Positions 1-10,529 of a DNA stretch of 64,000 nucleotides are shown here, one piece after another (position 1 is the first letter of the stretch; each line of letters starts with the position of its first letter). A program made the position numbers and the translations under genes. The stretch is taken from NCBI RefSeq assembly GCF_035046485.1, contig NC_085138.1, positions 425,059,265-425,123,264 of the forward strand, read 5' to 3'. This stretch comes from Aedes albopictus (lineage: Eukaryota; Arthropoda; Insecta; Diptera; Culicidae). The notes under the pieces were generated by a model. The model saw only the letters and a program-made list of their open reading frames with translations. It was not told where the DNA came from and made no database searches.

Positions 1-117
1 TTGCCTTTCTCGTACACCAAGGTGTACCGATGTTCACTCCAAAAACCAAAATTTGATAGAGCCCCCGGAAGGGTCAAGTATTATATACCAATCGACTCAG
101 CTCGACGAATTGAGGTG

Positions 118-163
118 ATGTCTGTGTGTGTGTGTATGTGTGTGTGTATGTGTGTGTACAAAT
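118..163. repeat. TG microsatellite, copy A
   Basis: An alternating TG tract with interspersed TATG. It follows the sequence CTCAGCTCGACGAATTGAGG, a motif I associate with a dispersed mosquito repeat (recollection, not tested). The equivalent tract in copy B differs in length. Confidence 0.85.
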
Positions 164-289
164 AAACTCACATCACTTTTTGGCAGTAAACCTCAACCGA
201 TTTCAATGACCAACGGTTTATTCGACGCGGAATCTGGTCCCATTGTTTCCTATTGAAAATGGTTCGGATCGGTCCAGCGGTTCCCGAGT

Positions 290-2620
290 TATGGCCATTT
301 AGGTGTTCCGGACCGGTACCCCAGGAAGGGGCCAGATATGAAAACGCTACAAACCCATCCATGCGACACATCAAACAGCGGCATTTTCGATAATTTGATT
401 AATGGTAATCATGAAAATGGTCTCAGACAATATCTGAACCGGTAATGTCCCGGAACCGGTTCCGGGTGTTCCGCCGGAAGTGGCCAAACATAAAAATGAA
501 CTAAACCTATGCTTACAACATATCAAACCGCGGCTTTTTTGATAACCTGATCAACAGTAAGCAGGAAAACAGATCTCAGATCATATCGGAACTGTTAGTG
601 TTCCGAAACCGGTTCCAGATGTCCCGCTGGAGGTGACCAAGTATAAAAGTTAACCAAACCCATGAATGCGATATATCAAATGGTGGCTTTTTTGATATCC
701 TGATGAACAGTAAGCAGGAAAATATTCTCATAACTTATTTGAACCGGTAGTGATCTGGAACCGGTTCCAGGTATTCCGCCAGAAGTAGCCAAATATAAAA
801 GTGAACTTAACCCATGCATCCGACATATCAAAGCGCGGCTTTTTCGATAACCTTATGAACAGTAAGCAGGAAAATATTCTCAAAACATATCTGAATCTGT
901 AGTAATCCGGAACCGGTTCCGGGTGTCCTGACAGAAATGGCTATATATGAAAGTAAACCCAACCCGTGAAAGCGACACATCAAATCTGTTTTTTTTTCGA
1001 TAACCTGATGATCGGTTATCAAGGAAATAGGATCAGACAACATCAGAAACTACCGATACTGTACCGGAATCTATTCCGGGTGCCCCGCCGAAAGTAAGCA
1101 AATATAAAAGTGAACCAAACCCATGCATGCGATACATCAAATCGCGGCTTTTTAGTATCTTGATTTAGCAAAAGATAGTTTCCGATCATATTTAGGACTA
1201 CCGGTAGTGTCCATAGCAACTACCGCAACCGATTACGGATGTTCCATTGAAAATGATCAAACGTAAAGGAGAACCAACCCATGAATGCGACACATTAAAT
1301 TACTTTTTAGGTAACCTGATGAACGGTTAACAAGAAAAAATCATAGACCATACTTTGGAAAACCAATAGTGTGCCGAAACCGGTTCCAGGCGACTCACCG
1401 GAAGTGGTCAAATGTAGAATAGATCCAAACGTATGCACGCAGCATATTAACGCGACGAACGGTCAGCGCAAGAAAATAGTCTCAGGCCATATTTTAGACT
1501 ACCGGTAGTGCTCCGGAACAAGTTTCGAGTATCTCGCCGGAACTGGCGAATTGCAAAAATGAACCACACTTATGCATGCGGTACTAGACTGGGTCAACAA
1601 AGTCTATTTTTTGGAACAAAGCTTTTTCAATCTATATTAGCGTCCAAAGCAACTGTGCAAAATTTGGGAGCGATTGGTTGCTTCCCCGTATTCCGCATTG
1701 CGATTGAAATTTGCATGGAATTTAGTATGGAAAAACGTACTTTTTTGCATTTTTCTCATAAATTGAAATTTTCCGTCTAAAACGATCTAACTAATGACGT
1801 TAAAGTATAGCCTAGGATATGCCGAAAAACTTTGCCGTAGACCGCAAAGTAATCCGACACTTGTGAAAAAAGTTATAATGTACAGATTGCCCGGTGGTGC
1901 TTAACATTTAACATGTAAAGGAATAACATCAATAATAAAATCTCAATTTTTGGCCTAAGTTACCAGGTGAATATCTTTTTTCACAAGCGTCGGATCACTT
2001 TGCGGTCTTCGGCAAAGTTTTTCGGCATATCCTAGGCTATACTTCAACGTCATTAGTTAGATAGTTATGGACGAAAAATTTCAATTTATGAGAAAAATGC
2101 AAAAAAGTACGTTTCCCTATACTAAATTCCATGCAAATTTCAATCGCAATGCGGAATACGGGGAAGCAACCAATCGCTCCCAAATTTTGCACAGTTGCTT
2201 TGGACGCTAATATAGATTGAAAAAGCTTTGTTCCGGGTTGATACGTTCAAATTTAAAGTTTCTCCATACAACGTTGACCCACTCTAATGCGGTACATCAA
2301 TTCGCGATTTTTTAGGAAAACTTATTAACACTTTGCATGGAGCTAGTCTAAGACCACATCAGGAACAATCGGTACAATCCCGGAACTGGTTCTGGGTGTC
2401 CATGCATACCCATGCAGGCGATACATCAAATCATGGTGTTTAGGTAACCTTATGAACATTAGTAATGAAATATAGTCTCAGACTATATTTGGGAGACCCG
2501 GCAGTGCTTCGGAACCAGTTCGGGGTACCCCACCGAAAGTGATCAAATGTACCATGTGACACATCAAACCACGGCTTTTTTAATAACCTTAGGAACTGTT
2601 AGCTAAAAAATAGGCTAGTA
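290..2620. repeat. 152-bp-period tandem array, copy A (interrupted)
   Basis: About eleven diverged units, each with a palindrome-like core related to GGAACCGGTTCC followed by a GCCGGAAGTGGCCAAA-like stretch, CCCATGCATGCGACA, and GATAACCTGATGAAC. Cores begin near 308, 455, 609, 761, 913, 1071, 1222, 1379 and 1517, then near 2376 and 2517 after the 702-bp insertion, giving spacings of about 150-158 bp. Because 152 is not a multiple of three, the recurring short ORFs on the minus strand (pattern PGTGS) cannot join into a repeat protein. Function unknown; satellite-like. Confidence 0.85.
1585..2286. mobile_element. 702-bp foldback element, hAT-like ends
   Basis: Bounded by inverted ends TAGACTGGGTCAAC and GTTGACCCACTCTA (one mismatch) and by a perfect 9-bp direct repeat ATGCGGTAC at 1576-1584 and 2287-2295, of which 8 bp may be the true duplication. 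Most of the element is one long hairpin: about 1600-1880 pairs with 1975-2240 around a spacer of roughly 100 bp. Copy B carries the uninterrupted target at 5080-5088, so the boundaries are set by an internal empty site. TAGNG-type ends with an 8-bp duplication fit hAT; no transposase ORF is present. Confidence 0.88.
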
Positions 2621-3049
2621 TGGTACGTAAAATGAACGCTCACGGCGCACGCCGCGTTTTTGCTCCTGTTGAACGTTTAGTCACTACCACCGTCTAGCTA
2701 GCCGTGAAGAGATCTCACTAAATCACACTATTTCAGATTCCTGAGGTGTCAATATACAGTAGGATGAGTCAACGTTGCAGGTTTGGTAAAATTTAAAATT
2801 AATCGGATCAACCCCTAACAAAGGTTTTCCAATTCCCTTTTGTGTCCAAAATTACTTGATAAAATTTTAATGCAATTGGTTGCGCCCTCGCGCACTGTAA
2901 TGTGGTTGAAGTTTGTATAGGAAATTCCACATGCTTGCATTTTTTGTCAAATTTTACATGAATGTTGTAACCTATGATATGATAATAAAATATAGCCTTA
3001 AGTGTGCCTGCAAATATGTTGCAACAAGTGAACGGCCGCTGTTATAGAT

Positions 3050-3345
3050 GGTTGGTGATGCTGATGAATCTAAGTGATCTTGCCACTGTTTCCTATATCA
3101 GTATAACTCGAAAGAACAGTCATTGATTCAAAGAAAGATAAATCTCCGACAAAAAAATCCCAGTTTCAACGTCAACTAATCCCTTGATGGTAAAACTTGA
3201 AAGAATTACTTATGATTAAATAAGAAGGAAATATTTCTGATGATCATATTGGCAGCTAGAATGTTATCCAGAGTTTGCCCACGCCTCCAAATCCTTTTTA
3301 TAATAATTCAGCCAAACGACATTCGGCCAAACCGCTTTTGAAAAT
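3050..3345. mobile_element. TTGGCCGAA-end element, end-deleted copy
   Basis: The copy A counterpart of the element at 5837-6195. The body (AAGTGATCTTGCCACTG through TTATAATAATTCAGCC) is retained, but the left terminal block is gone and the right end is shortened to CGACATTCGGCCAAACCG. Related to the copy at 48177-48393. Confidence 0.7.
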
Positions 3346-3635
3346 ATAGCGAACTGGCCGTTGGTTTTTCGGCAATATCTCTTAAACGGTAAGAGATTCC
3401 GTTTAGGCGTCAAAAAACAAAAGGAAGAATATTAGTTTTTGCGCTTTGAAATTTTTTGTTAATAATAGTCTATGATACAGCTTTTATCAGTATTTTTAGA
3501 CGTTTTGCCTTTCTCGTACACCAAGGTGTACCGAAAGGCTATATGTTCACTCCAAAAACCAAAATTTGATAGAGCCCCCGGAAGGGTCAAGTGTTATATA
3601 CCAATCGACTCAGCTCGACGAATTGAGGTGATGTC

Positions 3636-3678
3636 TGTGTGTGTGTATGTATGTATGTGTGTGTGTATGTGTGTGTAC
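3636..3678. repeat. TG microsatellite, copy B
   Basis: Equivalent of the tract at 118-163, here as TG with several TATG interruptions. Confidence 0.85.
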
Positions 3679-3779
3679 AAATAAACTCACATCACTTTTT
3701 GGCAGTAAACCTCAACCGATTTCAATGACCAACGGTTCATTCGACGCGGAATCTGGTCCCATTGTTTCCTATTGAAAAT

Positions 3780-5400
3780 GGTTCGGATCGGTCCAGCGGT
3801 TCCCGAGTTATGGCCATTTAGGTGTTCCGGACCGGTACCCCAGGAAGGGGCCAGATATGAAAACGCTACAAACCCATCCATGCGACACATCAAACTACGG
3901 CATTTTCGATAACTTGATGAGTGGTCACCATGAAAATGGTCTCAGACCATATCTGAACCGGTAATGTCCCGGAACCGGTTCCGGGTGTTCCGCCGGAAGT
4001 AGTCAAACATAAAAATGAACTAAACTCATGCTTGCAACATATCAAACCGCGGCTTTTTTGATAACCTGATTAACAGTAAGCAGGAAAACAGATCTCAGAT
4101 CATATCGGAACCGTTAGTGTTGCGGAACCGGTTCCAGATGTCCCGCTGGAGGTGACCAAGTATAAAGTTAACCAAACCCATGCATGCGATAGGTATATCA
4201 AATGGTGGCTTTTTTGATATCCTGATGAACAGTAAGCAGGAAAATATTCTCATAACATATTTGAACCGGTAGTGATCTGGAACCGGTTCCAGGTATCCCG
4301 CCAGAAGTAGCCAAATATAAAAGTGAACTAAACCCATGCATGCGACATATCAAAGCGCGGCTTTTCGATAACCTTATGAACCGTAAGCAGGAAAATATTC
4401 TCAAAACATATCTGAATCTGTAGTAATCCGGAACCGGTTCCGGGTGTCCTGCCAGAAATGACCATATATGAAAGTAAACCCAACCCGTGAAAGCGACACA
4501 TCAAATCTGTTTTTTTTTTCGATAACCTGATAGGATCAGACAACATCAGAAACTACCGGTACTGTTACGGAATCTATTCCGGGTGCCCCGCCGAAAGTAA
4601 GCAAATATAAAAGTGAACCAAACCCATGCATGCGATACATCAAATCGCGGCTTTTTAGGTATCTTGATTTAGCAAAAGATAGTTTCCGATCATATTTAGG
4701 ACTACCGGTAGTGTTCATAGCAACTACCGCAACCGATTACGGATGTTCCATTGAAAATGGTCAAACGTAAAGGAGAACCAACCCATGAATGCGACACATT
4801 AAATTACTTTTTAGGTAGCCTGATGAACGGTTAACAAGAAAAAATCATAGACCATACTTTGGAAAACCAACAGTGTGCCGAAACCGGTTCCAGGTGACTC
4901 ACCGGAAGTGGTCAAATGTAGAATGGAACCAAACGTATGCACGCAGCATATTAACGCGAAGAACGGTCAGCGCAAGAAAATAGTCTCAGGCCATATTTAA
5001 GACTACCGGTAGTGCTCCGGAACAAGTTTGGAGTATCTCGCCAGAACTGGCGAATTGCAAAAATGAACCACACTTATGCATGCGGTACATCAATTCGTGA
5101 TATTTTAGGAAAACTTATTAACACTTTGCATGGAGCTAGTCTAAGACCACATCAGGAACAATCGGTACAATCCCGGAACTGGTTCTGGGTGTTCATGCAT
5201 ACCCATGCAGGCGATACATCAAATCGTGGTGTTTAGGTAACCTAATGAACATTAGTAATGAAATATAGTCTCAGACTATATTTGGGAGACCCGGCAGTGC
5301 TCCGGAACCAGCTCGGGGTACCCCACCGAAAGTGATCAAATGTACCATGTGACACATCAAACAACGGCTTTTTTAATAACCTGAGGAACGGTTAGCTAAA
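3780..5400. repeat. 152-bp-period tandem array, copy B (uninterrupted)
   Basis: Same unit order as the array in copy A, without the foldback insertion. Cores such as CCGGAACCGGTTCCGGG recur at about 152-bp intervals. Units within one copy differ from each other much more than the corresponding units of copies A and B differ, so the array diverged before the large duplication. Confidence 0.85.
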
Positions 5401-5836
5401 AAATAGGCTAGTATGGTACGTAAAATGAACGCTCACGGCGCACGCCGCGTTTTTGCTCCTGTTGAACGTTTAGTCACTACCACCGTCTAGCTAGCCGTGA
5501 AGAGATCTCACTAAATCACACTATTTCAGATTCCTGAGGTGTCAATATACAGTAGGATGAGTCAACGTTGCAGGTTTGGTAAAATTTAAAATTAATCGCA
5601 TCAACCCCTAACAAAGGTTTTAAAATTCCCTTTTGTGTCTAAAATTACTTGATAAAATTTTAATGCAATTGGTTTCACCCTCGCGCACTGTAATGTGGTT
5701 GAAGTATGTATAGGAAATTCCACATGCTGTCAAATTTTTCATGAATGTTGTAACCTATGATATGATAATAAAATATAGCCTTAAGTGTGCCTGCAAATAT
5801 GTTGCAACAAGTGAACGGCCGCTGTTATAGATGGTT

Positions 5837-6195
5837 GCGGGTCATTTGGCTGAACGCCATTTGGTCGAATGCCATTTGGCCGAACGCGGTGATGCTGATG
5901 AATCTAAGTGATCTTGCCACTGTTTCCTATATCAGTATAACTCGAAAGAACAGCCATCGATTCAAAGAAAGAAAAATCTCTGACAAAAAAAATCCCAGTT
6001 TCAACGTCAACTAATCCCTTGATGAAAAAACTTGAAAGAATAACTTATGATTAAATAAGAAGGAAATATTTCTGATGATCATATTGGCAGCTAGAATGTT
6101 ATCCAGAGTTTGCCCACGCCTCCAAATCCTTTTTATAATAATTCAGCCAAACGGCATTCGGCCAAACGGCTTTCGGCTAAATGGCCGGACACCGC
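5837..6195. mobile_element. TTGGCCGAA-end inverted-repeat element
   Basis: About 360 bp with imperfect inverted ends. The left end reads GCGGGTCATTTGGCTGAA and the right end, in reverse complement, GCGGTGTCCGGCCATTTAG followed by CCGAAAGCC. Both ends contain several diverged copies of CATTTGGCCGAACG. No coding capacity and no clear target duplication. A related copy in the opposite orientation lies at 48177-48393. Confidence 0.72.
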
Positions 6196-6368
6196 TATGA
6201 AAATATAGCGACTGGCCGTTGGTTTTCGGCAATATCTCTTAAACGGTAAGAGATTCCGTTTAGGCGTCAAAAACAAAAGGAAGAACATTAGTTTTTGCGC
6301 TTAGAAAATTTTTGTTAAAAATAATCTATGATACAGACGGTACTTTTATCAGTATTTTTAGACGTTTT

Positions 6369-7239
6369 TTCTCTATGGTTAAGAATTTTTTTCACAGTGT
6401 ATTTTATTGGATTGCTGAGATAATTAGGCGCCGATTTCATTAAAAAAAAGTTTGTTTTACGATACATAGTTTTTGAGATATCATTTTTGGAAGTTTGAGG
6501 CGTATTTCAAAATTTTGAAAAATCGTGAAATTTTATCTAGTGTTTCCCGGATATTGTCCACTATGATTTTTTTTGAATTCTATATGATCATATATCCGCG
6601 ATCTCTAGCACTGGTGAAATTTTCATTGAAATCGGAAACCCTTCGGCCCAAACCTGTTCGGTAAAAAAATCCCCTGCTGAAAAAACCGCAAAGCGATCTA
6701 TAATTGTGTAAAAAGTTATATCTTAGCTTGTAAGTATCGTCTTGATATTGTTTGGCCTCCAGTGTTAGTGAAGGTGCTCAAGAAGTCAACCGAAAATGCT
6801 GATATATTTCAGCTCTGCTCATACGTTGAACATAACGTCGGACTATGTCCCATCAATAATTTTTGAGTCAATTCAATGATGGCTTTGATAAAATGCTTGC
6901 TTTTCTTATAAAGTATCAGGATTCAGAACACTTTGGCTTACGTCGGCGGAATGATCGTGAAAACATATTCAACGACAAAGGCACTATCACCACTAGGTGG
7001 ATTAATTTGGGTTTTTATAAACTGTCTAGGCCTTTTAGAGAACCCTGTTAAATATAGGTAATTTGCACTACAGATCATTTAAAGTACTTCTAACATAGCT
7101 CATGCTCATCCAGCCTGAAAAGATTTGACTTTGAGAATAATTGCTCAGTCTAAAACGCGGACTAACCTAAACCCCGAGCAGCTGGTCTTATTCAATCGGA
7201 CAGAAGATCCAAAGCCGTCTTACTTTGAATTATTGAACG
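6369..7239. other. No recognised feature
   Basis: AT-rich sequence after the end of copy B. Short ORFs on the plus strand (6473-6664, 6863-7051) show no domain or motif I recognise, and no element boundaries were found. Confidence 0.5.
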
Positions 7240-7705
7240 TCTTTATTCCAGAATAGTTTGGATGACCCAGATCTCTAAGTGAACACAGCAAAGTTTTTAT
7301 AATCGTAATCCTCTAAGAACAGCGTAGATTATATTTCGCGAGCATTCCCAACAATGAAAATATGCTATGATAGATATTGTGACACAAACTTCAAAGTACC
7401 ATGAAATCATATATATGCTAGGGCGCATATAAACAACATAAAGAGATATTCGTAATATTATGGAATACAAAAACAATTCTTAAACAAATAAATCGACAGA
7501 GAAAAGAGAAACAAGAGAGAGCTTGTAGATTTCGAAGAACTTAATTCCACAATAGTTTGGATAGCCTATATCAGCAAAAGAATGTTTCAAAGTTATCAGA
7601 ATCGCATTCTGAGGCTCTAAGAATAGCGCAGATTTAATTCCGCGAGCATTCTGTATAATGAAAATATCCTGAGATTTACAGATAAAAAGTCGTAATGTTA
7701 CTTCA
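7240..7705. repeat. Two diverged ~300-bp direct repeats
   Basis: The segments about 7245-7400 and 7545-7705 align in the same order: CAGAATAGTTTGGAT with CACAATAGTTTGGATAG, AAGAACAGCGTAGAT with AAGAATAGCGCAGAT, and TCGCGAGCATTCCCAACAA with CCGCGAGCATTCTGTATAA. A third, partial relative starts near 9195. No function is apparent. Confidence 0.6.
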
Positions 7706-8159
7706 AAATACATTGGGGTCCATCAGTATGACAGAAAACACCCAAATAGCAACAGAAACTGCTACAAAATATTTTTTAACAAAAAATGCTGAAGTCAAAT
7801 CATGTTGGTCTCTTCAGCAAATTTACTCATCGCCACACAAGAAACATATTTGCCGAGGACACCATAATGATATGACGTGACCATGTTTTGCTATAGCATT
7901 TTTTGTCTTGGTGCATTTTTATTGTCGAAATTCAACCTATCTGTAACTTTTGTATCAATAGTTATCACCGATTTTTTCAATAGTTTTCAAAAATTGAAGT
8001 GTTCTGTACTTAGTCCGTCACAGAAAGGCAGAAAACAATCGGTTGAGAAATAACTGAGATATGACAATCCAAAGTTGACTAGTTTGTATCGGAAAACGGC
8101 TTTGGTGCATTTTTATTGTCCGATACTGTATCTAGTGATGTGCGTAGTTCGAGTATCAG
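7706..8159. other. No recognised gene; short direct repeat
   Basis: Contains TTGGTGCATTTTTATTGTC twice (near 7908 and 8101) but no coding or structural feature I can name. Confidence 0.4.
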
Positions 8160-9122
8160 GGACACTCTCGAGTCCCTTCGAATCTCGCAGAGGGTTACGG
8201 AAAGATGATGTTCTTCGTGCTTGCTGTTCAACATTACGTTAGAAGGAGAGCGGGGATAAACACGAGTGGAACGATTTTCATGAAGTCCGTTCAGTTGCTG
8301 GGTTTCGCTGATGATATTGATATTATTGCTCGTAAATTTGAGACGATGGCGGAAACATACATCCGACTGATGAGTGAAGCCAGGCGAGTCGGATTAGTCA
8401 TGAATGTGTCGAAGAAGTAAGTGATGGCAAATGGCTCCAGGGAGGAATCACCGCGCCCGCCACCCCGAATTTATATCGACGGTGTTGAAATCGAGGCGGT
8501 TGAAGAATTCGTGTACTTGGGCCCACTGGTGTCCGCCGACAACGACACCAGCAGAGAAATTCAGATGCGCATTGTGGCAGGAAATCGTTCTTACTTTGGA
8601 CTCCTCAGAACGAATAAAGTTCGTTGAAACACGAAGTTTACCATCTACAAAACGCTGATTAGACCGGTCGTCCTCTATGGGCACGAAACATGGACCTTAC
8701 GTGCAGAGAACCAACGCGCCCTTGGAGTTTTCGAACGGAAGGTGTTGCGTACCATCTCCGGCGGAGTGCAGGTGGAAGACGGGACTTGGAGAAAGCGAAT
8801 GAACCACGAGCTGCATCAGCTGCTGAGAGAACCAATCATCATCCACACCGTGAAAATCGGGAGGCTATGGTGGGCGGGTCACCTCATCAGGATGTCGGAT
8901 AGCAACCCGACTAAAATGGTTCTCGAGAGTCATCAAACCGGTACAAGAAGACGTGCAGCGCAGCGAGCTAGGTGGGTCGATCAAGTGGAGGACGATCTGT
9001 GGACCCTACGTAGAGTGCGGAACTGGAGACAAGTAGCTATGGACCGAGTGGAATGGACACGGGTACTATGTACAGCAGAGACCACCCAGGCCTTAGCCTG
9101 ATCGTTAAGGTAAGTAAGTAAA
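8160..9122 (+). pseudogene. RTE-like LINE: 3' fragment of reverse transcriptase ORF
   Basis: A 5'-truncated, broken retrotransposon ORF. A degenerate trace of the GLRQGD motif precedes a readable stretch with the catalytic FADDID block (LLGFADDIDIIARKFE) near 8307-8340, then the thumb and C-terminal region, including EEFVYLGPLVS, RPVVLYGHETWTLRAENQRA and HLIRMSDSNP. The C-terminal block FERKVLRTI followed by a RMSDSNP-like motif is typical of RTE-type elements (from memory of the family). At least three frame changes or stops split it: 8205-8420, 8421-8627 and 8742-9101 are separate ORFs. The 3' end terminates in short TAAG repeats (9106-9122), as in many RTE elements. It interrupts the diverged repeats at 7240 and 9195. 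Confidence 0.85.
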
Positions 9123-9194
9123 GAAACAATCTAGAAAGAATTATGTCGATGAAGTGAAGGAAAACAAGAGTACATCATGAATCCATGAAGGTCC

Positions 9195-9370
9195 TAATGT
9201 TAGAATACTTTGGATAGCCTAGAATATCCCATGAATGAAGCAAAAGCATTCATTTCAAGCTGTTCATTTCATAGCGGCCGTTTGAGTTATTTTAGTGAAT
9301 TATTAAAGCATGATACAGTATGTAGATATTGTAACCCAATCTTCAAATTGCATTGGATGTCAATTGTACT
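9195..9370. repeat. Third diverged copy of the 7.2-7.7 kb repeat
   Basis: TACTTTGGATAGCCTAG, then ATGATACAGTATGTAGATA and TTGTAACCCAATCTTCAAA resemble the segments at 7255-7400 in the same order. The RTE fragment lies between the copies. Confidence 0.45.
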
Positions 9371-9479
9371 TCCCATAATATACAACTAACACAATATCGA
9401 GCTTCTCGTATTATTGTGAGGTCTAATATTCATCAACGTGACTATGTTTCTTGAACAGGGTGAACAAAAATGATGGTGG

Positions 9480-9835
9480 TTCTGAATCATGTCTCCACGA
9501 AAACCCCTCTAAATCTCCTACGAACATCTCCAAGACCACCTGAAACACCTTAAAGCCACTCTGAAACCATCCTAAGACATTCATAAATTTCTCTTAAGCT
9601 CCCCTGAAACCCCTGAATATCATCATTAAGACCCTCTCAAACCTCTTGAACCCTCCGAAACTCTCTGAATCCACTGAAACGGATTGAAAGGCATTAAAAC
9701 TCCTTCGAAGCTCCCGAAAGTGTCCTGAAAACTTTAATTTTTTGAGTCCCCTGAAACCACCTAATATTCCTTAAACCCCTGCCTTGAATGCCTTTAAAAC
9801 CCTCTGAAATCTGACCAAGAGTTCCATAACTTTCC
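9480..9835. repeat. Degenerate CCTGAAAC array
   Basis: Short, strongly diverged tandem units built on CCCTGAAACC and CTCTGAAAC. Their reverse complement (GGTTTCAGGG) is the theme of the array at 10530-12620, so the two face each other across the SINE at 9844-10031. Confidence 0.7.
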
Positions 9836-9843
9836 CTTTAACC

Positions 9844-10031
9844 GTGGAGCGGACCTGGTGTGATGGATAGAACACTTGACTATCACGCCGAGGACCTGGG
9901 ATCGAATCCCACTCCCGACAAACTCGCAAAATGTGAGTTCTTTCTTCGGAAGGGAAGTAAAGTGTGAGTACCGAGATGAACTAGCCTAGGGCTAAAAATC
10001 TCGTTAATACAGATAAAAAGAAAAAGAAAAA
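9844..10031 (+). mobile_element. tRNA-derived SINE with 12-bp target duplication
   Basis: 188 bp with a tRNA-like head: GGTGTGATGG in the box A position and GGATCGAATCC as box B, followed by a non-tRNA body and an A-rich tail (GATAAAAAGAAAAAGAAAAA). It is flanked by perfect 12-bp direct repeats TTCCCTTTAACC at 9832-9843 and 10032-10043. Family name not assigned. Confidence 0.88.
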
Positions 10032-10043
10032 TTCCCTTTAACC

Positions 10044-10529
10044 ATTGAAGCGTACGAACCACAATACCGCCTCTTTCCCCCGCTCCCCCTGGTATTCCTG
10101 AAACCACTCTGCAAACAATAGCCATGAGATCCTCAGAAACATTACATAAATCCCCAGGTTCACTCTTTTTATGCCATGGACTGGGGGTGCATACATTAAA
10201 TCGCCACCAACATGTCAAAAGGGTGTAACTGTTTATGCATCCAATGCCTCCCCCCAGAGCCGTGGATCATATTTCATTCATCTTACGCTCCCGCGTTGGA
10301 AAAAGAAGGGTTTCATCCCTATATTTGTGCCAGGCATTGATTGCAAAAACAGATGCGCCGTTTCGAAATGTTAGTGCTGAAATAGGGCATAAAAAAGATA
10401 ATTCTGTGCACAAACTAAGGCAGGGCTTTAATGAATAAACTTATAGTTCGCAAGACCAAGCCTTGCTCCTGGGAAATTGAGATAGGATTAAAGATAGTTC
10501 CCAGAAAGCCCAAAATGGTGGATTCCAAA
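10044..10529. other. No recognised feature
   Basis: Short overlapping plus-strand ORFs at 10171-10438 have no recognisable domain. Nothing else identified. Confidence 0.4.

Larger units (their letters stand above)
1..3504. repeat. Tandem segmental repeat, copy A
   Basis: This is the first of two head-to-tail copies of a complex unit. It starts TTGCCTTTCTCGTACACC at base 1 and the same sequence restarts at 3505. Matching order in both copies: the TTCTCGTACACC leader, a TG microsatellite, a 152-bp-period array, a segment starting ACGGCGCACGCCGCG, and an element with TTGGCCGAA ends. Copy A carries a 702-bp insertion at 1585-2286 and lacks about 8 bp near base 30 (AAGGCTAT in copy B). Because the window begins exactly at the unit boundary, more copies may lie to the left. 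No gene is supported inside it; the short ORFs are repeat-derived. Confidence 0.9.
3505..6368. repeat. Tandem segmental repeat, copy B
   Basis: Second copy of the unit, ending in the same sequence that ends copy A (CAGTATTTTTAGACGTTTT). It lacks the 702-bp foldback element, and the target sequence ATGCGGTAC is present once at 5080-5088. It keeps about 50 bp of TTGGCCGAA-type end sequence (5837-5886) that copy A has lost, and lacks about 22 bp that copy A has near 1005. Most of the unit is nearly identical between copies, so the duplication looks recent relative to the divergence among the internal 152-bp units. Confidence 0.9.
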
